Origin: Podarcis raffonei
Lineage: Eukaryota; Chordata; Lepidosauria; Squamata; Lacertidae
DNA: 64,000 nucleotides
Direction of reading: 5' to 3'
Assembly (NCBI RefSeq): GCF_027172205.1
Contig: NC_070607.1
Span: 5,962,001 to 6,026,000 of the forward strand
Positions within the stretch are counted from its first letter, which is position 1, and each line of letters opens with the position of its first letter. Under the pieces are notes generated by a model. That model was given only the letters and a program-made list of their open reading frames with translations. It searched no databases and was not told the DNA's origin. Positions 47,701 to 56,700 of the stretch are shown here, piece by piece. The position numbers were made by a program, and so were the translations under genes.

Positions 47701-50700
47701 AGAACATGAATTGCAACAGTTAGAGAGGATCAAGGTAAGCGAGACCAAATGTGGTCTCTTGCCATTTGTGCATCACTGTCCAAATCCATCCTGCTGTTTT
47801 GGGTTTTGAAGTTGGTCATTGAATAAGTGAAATAGTTCCTCGATTGGGTCACTCTACTTGTTCTAAAGCCTTCACAATATTTCAAACCCTGAGATGGTCT
47901 TTGTTGCTGTTCCTGCTGCTGCTATATTGATTATGGTGATGGTGATGATGTGAATTTATCAGCTGCTGTTCAAAATTAAGTATTTTTTCCATAACACTGC
48001 CATATTTATTACCCTGGAATGTCTTCAAGCTTCAGCACAGTCCGCAAAGGCTGTCTGGAGCAAGGGAGATGACTTCAGCTGCTGGGCACTTCTCAGTGTG
48101 GGGCTTAAGGCTGTCCCTCATTCGCAGCCTCTGGTGAGCTTTCTAGGTTCAGATGGGGATGTCGGATGGCAGCCAGTCCAGCGATGAGAAGAGAGTTGCT
48201 GTGTAATGTGGCTTCAGCCACCACCATTTTTATTGTCCCAGAATACCCCTGGGCACGACATCAGAACCCCGGGGCATTCTGGGGTAATAAAGATGTCAGT
48301 GTCTCTCTTGGCAGCTTCAGCCTGTCACTTCTTTGCTGAGCACTGGACCAAAAAGGAAACACTAAGCAAACAGAAAGGAGAGGATCAGCCGCTTTAACGG
48401 GTCTTCTCAAGCCCATGGCCCCACTGTGCCAAGTGCTGCTTCTGGGCCTGGCTCTCTGCAACGCATAGTTCTGCGGTCCCCATGTCTGCATGTAAGCAAT
48501 GGGAAACATTTTTCACATTCTCTTGTGGGCAGCTTTCCAGGGTCCGCATGCCAGGGGTGGATGGGGCCGCAGGCAAAAGAGGGCAAGTGGGATTCTTGTG
48601 ACTCTTAGCTTTTGCAGAATAGGCATCATTTCAGCCACACAAAAGCCAGAGGGTTCTACATTTGCGGTTAACAAGCTAACATCAAAATTTCGGTACTTCT
48701 TGGTACCTTGTGTACCTCTTGCCTACTTTTAAAGATGGCTTGCTCACAGGGGCCCACGGGCAATGCCGTGCGTACTTTTTAAAGCCCAGCCAGTTTTCAG
48801 TTAAGTGGTTTTTCTCACGCATTGTGAAATTTGAACTCTGTTAACACTGCCGATCTGGGCTGTGGTGACCCTTGTTCAGGAAGTTCCAGGATCCAGCCTG
48901 GGCCGGTGCTGTTAAGGGGGTACCTAGTTGGAGAGGAGGAGAAAAAGTCTGCAGTTGAGCCCAGTAGTGTCACAGAAATCATGACGGCGCATGGAAGGTA
49001 CCCCCAATATTTCATGTTCCTCCCTAGGCAGGAGGAAGAAAAGCCTGAAAATTTGTGGTAGTGTCAATTATGGCAGCCATCAGCAAGAGAGGATAGGGGT
49101 CTCATGTTTCTGTGAGCCATTTTTGTGAAATAGATTGGAAAAGAGAAGTGTGGGCTGTTTGAAGGCATGCAGTAAGGTCTGGGCCACTTCAGGCTGAGTG
49201 GGAAGGTAGGCTGAAGCTGGGTTGTTCGGAAAGTCTCAAGTAGGGTTGGGACAATCATGTCTATCTTTGGCCCATGTCGCTTTTCCAACATCACTAGGGA
49301 TGTTGGAGGATTCCGATAGAAACGGAAACAGGTGCAAAAATTGCTGCTCTTCACATCGTCTCTCATTCTCAGGACCAGGTTCACTTCGTGTGAATGAAAG
49401 CAGCATTGACTGACACCACTGCTTGTTTGTTCCAAAGCTGTGAACGTTACGTAATAACATTACAGAAACTGCATTGAGTTCCTCGCGTGCAACCTCCTTT
49501 GAACCCAGTGGAATTTGCTTTTGTAGAAACATGCATGAGATTACTCTGTAAATCTCTGTGAGGCAATTGCAACTTCACTTCCGCAAGGCACCTACTGTTT
49601 CTTAATGAAACAGTTCCCATAACCTGGAGTTTCTCCAAGCCTTTTAATCCCTGCCAGTCAGAGTGGAGAATGAAATTTATGGACTATGCAGAACTTGACA
49701 AATTGACTGGGAAGATTAGATATCAACGGGATCACAAGTTCATCGAGGACTGGGGAAAGTTTACAGATTATCTGAAAAGCATATGTGACAAACAGACAAC
49801 GCTAGTGGGATTTAAAGAGGCTTTGTGAAAGTTAAAGATGTATTGTAAAAAAGAAATAGAACTGAAAGGTAACATTAAATGGCAATATTAAATTTAGAGA
49901 ATGCACAAAAATAGAAAATATGGATGATTGGTGGAGAAGCTGGTGGAAGTCCCAAAAAGTTGAAATTTGTGAAAATTGTTTGAGATGGCGAATTTGTAAA
50001 AGGAAAAAATTTAATAAAAATTATTATAAAAAAAGAAAGAAAGTCAACTCATTTGGTGGAAAGGCAGGAAACAAATATAAGAAAGAAATAGGTTCTAGTA
50101 ATCAAATCAGTCTGATAGATGTGGATCAGTGCAGTTCATGTCAGAATTCACAAAGACTGAATTCCCGGGTGAGATACTGGGATTTTGGAACGCTGGGGCT
50201 CTCTGGAGGAGATGTTGCATAGTGATAGCGGTAGGGGCAGGGCATTGGCCCAATGGGACTTCAGGTTTTAGCGGGCCTTTAATAGTCATCCCTCTTAATC
50301 TCCATTTATGACAACAGTACCACTGAGAATGTAAGAAATAGTGTTTTTCATTGGTGGGTGTTACACAAACACAAGCAACCACAGCACACCTGCAATTAGG
50401 GCAAGGTTTTTCCAACCCAAAGGCTGTTACTCCCTAGGCAGCAAATACATGGACCTATCGATGATAGTACAGGTGTGAATGACAGGTCACAGCATGCATT
50501 TGCAGGGAAGATAATGGCTGGGATTAATGGTGGACCTCTCAAAAATCCTTGGCCCCCTACAAAGTCCAGCTCCACCTACTGCCCATTTGGGTTGGGAAGC
50601 TGAAATGGAGAGCCATATGCTAAGCAAAACACTGTACAACTTCCTCTAAGCATAGTTCAACATAAGCAGCTCTGTTTGAGCCCTCTGGAAGAGCACCACA

Positions 50701-53700
50701 GGGCAATTGTTTTTACAGTGGTACCTCGGGTTAAGAACTTAATTCGTTCTGGAGATCCGTTCTTAAGCTGAAACTCTTCTTAACCTGAGGTACCACTTTA
50801 GCTAATGGGGCCTCCCGCCCCCGCCACACGATTTCTGTTCTCATTCTGAAGCAAAGTTCTTAACCAGAGGTACTATTTCTGGGTTAGTGGAGTCTGTAAC
50901 CTGAAGTGTCTGTAACCTGAAGTGTCTGTAACCCGAGGTACCACTGTCTTTCCCTTTTGGTGATTGGTTGCTTCTTTCGCTCTCTCTTTTTCCAGACAGA
51001 GTGCTTGGATTGGATTGAAACCTGCAACCTCCTCCTGTCTGGGATGAAGACCACTCCCACCACTTTAATCAGCCAAGAAGACCTGGTCGGCCTGTTTGGG
51101 TTAGAGGTACTGGCAGAAGTAACCTTTGGTGTGACTGGTGGTGGTGGGGACTTTTTCTCCCTCTCTCCCCCGCCCTCCACCTCTCTTCTGGCGCAGGGCG
51201 ATAGCTCAGAAGGAGAATTTCACTTGCAACCGTTTTGCAGGTGCTTCAGCTGAAACGACAGCTGCCTCCTCGTCCGGAGCAGAGAGTGGAGATCTCCTCC
51301 ACCACAGATGTACCTGTGGAGGAAGAGAAAAAAGACAAAGAAGCTGTGGATGTTCTAAAAGATCCGGAGGCAGCAGAACAGAAGCAAGCGTTAGAAGCAG
51401 AGGTGAGCATCTCCATTAGGAAATGCACAAAGCTGTCCCTCTTCTTTCGGGGCTTCTTTTTCGCTGGGGCTCGTGGCTGTGTGTTTATTGCTATCTGGTG
51501 GAAGTTTTGACATCGTGAAAAGGGAAGCCTGCAGTTTACAAACAGAAGAAATATATCTATCTATCCCTCATGACTATGGAGAAGAGATTGGAGACATATT
51601 GTGGATGCTACCTGAAAAGTCATAATATAGAGAAGTTACTTCCAGTAGGCCACACAGAAGTTGTTAATGGTGTCAGGAGTGGCATCACGGCTGGGCCCCT
51701 GGGTTGGTAGTGTGGAGGAAGCAGATTGCATGGATGGGGCTGTCAACATGGCTGTTTTTCTTACAACCACGTCCCGCATGATAAGCTTCCTTTACATGTT
51801 AGCAGGAGCAATGGGGTATCCGTTGGCTGCATCACATTGCTGGATATGTATGAACTGCCCATTTCATGCTTTGCGTTTTCCCCTTCTGTGACTTAAATGT
51901 CTTGCTGTTCTGATCATACACTCAACACCTCCCTCTTTGATCACTTCCTGAAAAATTGCAGAAGCTTTGAAAAATCTGAGGAATTGGAATTTGATGCCAG
52001 TAAATACTGGTCACTGAACTGAGAATTCCTTGCTACAGATTTTGGATTCTGGTTTCTTCTGGTGCAGAACATAAGCAGGACTGCGGGCAATGCAGCAAAA
52101 AGGAAAGGCACCCCCTTTCTCCAGCTGTTGGTCATAAAGTGTCTGCTTGAGTCAGAAACTTTATGCTACAAAGTTGTATACCGCTTTATCCTTCTTAGCT
52201 TTCTTGCAAAGCATCCTGGGAATTGTAGTTTGATGAAGTGCTGCGGATTCTCTTTTCAAGGGTGGTTGAGCATGTTTAAATATGGAAAGTAGATAAGCCA
52301 AGAGTATATATGCTTCCGATTCTCCAGCAGCAGAGAATCAGCCCCAGAATTCATGCATGGTCTGTGAACCAGGGGCATAGGAAGGGGGGGGCAGAGGGGG
52401 CGGGTGACAAGATGGCCCCTGCCTCCCCCCAGCTGCAGAGCGGCCAAGGGCACGCACAGTCCATTTGGGCGCCGCTTGCGCGGTGTCCATACGGGCTGCC
52501 ACTCTCACGCGACATCTGTACGGGTGTCCGTATGGGCTGCCACGCGTGCGCACTCCGTACGGGATGCTGCTTATGCAGCAGCCTGTACAGTCACCGTGCA
52601 AGCAGCAGCCAATATGGACGCCGCATGCAAGTGGCAGCCCGTACAGACTGTGCATGTGCGGCATCCCGTATTGTCACTGCACATGCGCAGTCTGTACAGG
52701 ATGCCGCTTGCATGGTGTCAGTATGGGCTACCACACATGCACACTCCAGGATGCCACTTGTGCAGCAACCTGTACGGTCGCCGTGTAAGCGGCAGCCTGT
52801 ATGGAGTGCACACGTGTGGGATACCGCACATGCGCAGTCCGTATGGGATGCTGCACATGCGCACTTCGTACGGGCTGCCCTGCCCCTAGTGCCAGAGAGG
52901 GTTCCTCTGCCACTGCTGTGAACACTGACTCCAGGAGCTCCTGAACCACAATTGACAGCGTAGCCTTATGTAGAATATGAAAATAATTGAAGATTATGTT
53001 GATCAGAGCTTTTTTCCTAGAAAAAATGGTGCCGGCACTCACCATGAAGTTGTTACAGTTAAGTGCCACACTTTTAACATATCCATTAAAAAGGTACCGG
53101 TACTGCATACTGTTGAGTACCCCCCGGGGAGAAAAAGGACTGGCGTTGATCATCATGATCCTTCCATGCAATATCTGAGTCTCTTGTGTGATAAGTTTCC
53201 TTGATGATGAGGAAACAAACATTGCATTGTGTGGTCCTTCCATTTCCCCTTGCCCTTCTGTTTGTCCTTGCAGGAACGGCCGCCCGTGCCCAGCACCAGC
53301 ACTGGTGAGCAGGCCGAGAGTCTTGCCGTCACTTACCCAGTCAGATACATTGGTGATGATGCTAATGTGTATGTCAAAACCATGCAAGTGCAAGAAATCA
53401 CAGTGTCACGGGTATGTATGTGCGTATAAATAGATAGCTCTTCTCTGGAGAGGTGTGTCTATTTGGAACAAGGTGTGGCAGCTGCTTTAGAGGACAGGTT
53501 CTCAGTGTTAGTTATTTATATGCCACCTTGCAGCAGAAGAATCTTTATTTGCATCAGCCACTAGCCATAGCAATAAAACCAAATAAAATGTACTGAAGGT
53601 AGAGGTAAAAACTTAACTGTAGAAAATACATTTGGGGGTTTACATCAATAATCAAATAATAGATCTTATTCTAATTGTCCCCTCTAAAAACCCTGCAGCT

Positions 53701-56700
53701 TTTGCTGTCACCTGATCATCTTGATCTGTTAAAAGAAAGGATGCAGTAGGAACGGTTGAGTGACCTGGCATGGACAGTAATAGAGGGGTAATAACCTCAC
53801 TCCTCAAATCTTTATAAAGAGTGCAAGCCAGAAGCACATGAGCCACTGACTCAATACTGCCACCTCCACAGGGACATAACCGTGGAATTTTTTGAAATCG
53901 ACCCTCGAGTACAGCCAAAGGCAGCATATTCAATCTAGCGAAAGTGAAAGCGCGTCTGTATTTTGAAATTGTTACGTTTTGCAAATAGGGTGCCAAAGTG
54001 ACTAGGTGGAAAATAATCATACCATGGACAAAATTTCCTTATTTTGGCCAGATTATTCTTTCGCTCAGTGTCATATAGGCGCTGTCTAATTAAATTATTT
54101 GCTTTACTGAAGCCGAATGTTAATAACTCTTGTGGTGATAAACCAGAAAAGTAGAGCTTTCGGTTGACAATTATAGTCCAAGTGCTCTCATGACAATCTT
54201 GCGATACTAATGGCAGTAGACCAGGGTATCCCACCATTTTTCTCCAAGGAGCTCAAGGTGGCATAGATGGTTCTCCCCCTCCTCATTTAATCCCCACGAA
54301 ACCCCTATGAGGCAGGTTAGGCTGAGAGAGGCAGTGACTGGCCCAAAGGCACCCAGTGAGCTTCATGGCCGAGTCGGGATTTGAACTCTGGACTCCCTGT
54401 TGGGATACTGCCAGGGAGACGAAGGCATCAGGCAGGCCCCAGTCGTCTCCGGACGATCACCGGTCTCCCCTGGAACAGCATCAGTCAATTAGCGAGACGA
54501 GCCTCAGAGACATTCCAAGACCCGTGCACACCCTTTCAGCAAAGTCTCCACAACGGAAGATGCAGACAGGAGAGCATATTTACAGCTTTATTCAACATAG
54601 ATCAGAACAAAGGAAAAACATGACTGCTTGCCTCCGTGTCCAGGAAAACAGCCGGAACAAAAGCTATATACAAAACGGAAGTTCCCGGCGACAGCTGAAA
54701 CAAAACAGGCATGTGATACACAACAATCATGCCTGACCATTTAAGGTGGAACGGAACTATATCCTAACACTCCCAGGTCCTAGTCCAACTCTTCGGCCAC
54801 TACAACACACTATTACAGCAGGAAACAGATCTGGCAAGTTCTCCTGCACTGGCCCCATTGAAAAGAACGGCAGTGGTGCATGGACACTGTTAGGGGGTTT
54901 TTACAGGAGATATTCTCAGGCAATTGTGCCCTGTATAAACCTTTTCTTCTCAGAGGCAGAGTAATGGCAACTTCCAACTCTGTGCCTCTGTAAATAAAAC
55001 AGTGCAATGACCCTGTAAGGTAGGCCAGAATTATTTTTATCCCCATTCTGAAGATGTAAGGGATGAGTGAGCATCACTTGTCTAAGGCTACCTAGTGTGC
55101 TCATAGCTAAGGCAAGATTTGAGCCAGGGACTTCAGTATGCCAGTTCTGAGACAGAAAGTAGCCTGTTGATTTATTTCCTTTCATTTCCTATAAGTTATT
55201 CACTCTTCTTATTCCAGAGGGAGTTGCATGCCAGCCAGTGGACCACAAAGGCCTCAAAGAAGGAATTTGAGTTGCTGGCGTCACTGGAAATTTTGGAAGA
55301 GCGACTCGTGTGAGTATAGAACCACAGGGAAGAGATGGATGGATGTGTGCATTCTTGTGCAGACTAGAGACTACAGGGTATCTTGAACAGGTGGCCTATG
55401 TGATTGCAGGTGTCTATTCTGCCACAACACATTCCATTTTTAAACAAAAATAGGACGCAGGTGGCGCTGTGGTCTAAACCACTGCGCCTCTTGGGCTTGC
55501 CGATCGGAAGGTCGGCGGTTCAAATCCCCTCAATGGAGTGAGCTCCTGTTTCTCTGTCCCAGCTCCTGCCAACCTAGCAGTTCGAAAGCACATCAAAGTG
55601 CAAGTGGATAAATAGGTACTGCTCCGGTGGGAAGGTAAAGGGCGTTTCCGTGTGTTGCTCTGGTTCACCAGAAGCGGCTTAGTCATGCTGGCCACATGAC
55701 CCGGAAAAACTGTCAGCAGACAAACGTCGGCTCCCTTGGCCAGTAAAGCGAGATGAGCGCCACAACCCCAGAGTCGTTCATGACTGGACTTAATTATCAG
55801 GGGTCCTTTACCTTTACCTTTAGTGATATGTGAGTTCTCATGTAGTTTTGCAGTGCTAGGAATAGATTCTCCTGTAGGTTTTATAGACTTGCAATGTAGT
55901 AATCAGGTGTGGATTCTTACATAGGTTGCAGTAATATTGGCCGTTAGGAACATTTTGGGGAATGAAGAAGCAAGAGAAAATGTATTTTTCACAATAGGAA
56001 GTGACCAGCTAGAGTAAATCACATTAGTGTTATTGGTTTCCTGCCTGGTCAGGGGTATGAGTTCTTTCTGGCACCTGCTCTTTCAGAGAGGCTGAAAAGC
56101 GAGCCCAGCAAGCTGAGGAAAAATCTGAAGTCCTTCATGAGGACTTGGAAGAAGCTCTGGCAAAAATCCAGAACATGGAGGGTGAGCAACCAAAGCTGAA
56201 GGACTCTGAACAAAAAGAAACAAAACTCAAAGCAGGTATGGCTAAAGACTTGAAAGGTGGAATTGTGGGCTCTAAAAAATGCTGTGGAATTTTAAGGGCA
56301 ATTTCATGCACCACACGTTTAGGCGTACGTTTGAAAACATAAAATGTGAATGTGATAAACTGGTTTGCAGGCTCAGGTGCGTTCAAGGTACAAATGTGTC
56401 GGAGAACAGGATTGGCTGCACTTACGTCTCAAGCATACATTTGGGTGGTATAATTGAGTATGCTGCTGCTGCTGCAAAATGGCTCAAAATAGACAAAACA
56501 GGCATAGGGATGTCACGTGTTGCAGCTCTTGCTGAGCTGTGCCATTTCAGACTACATGTATTATATTTCCACGCTGCCTGCCACACAATGGGAAAAAATG
56601 TACAGGAAGTGTGCTTTTGTAGGAGAGCGGAGAACGTTCCCAGATACAGGTTGTGCTAAATACGTTGTGCTAGCGCAATGGGATTCCTCCTCCCCTTGAC

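Noticed and set aside
52310-52921. 203-codon plus frame and overlapping frames
   Set aside because: It falls in a degenerate tandem array open in several frames at once.
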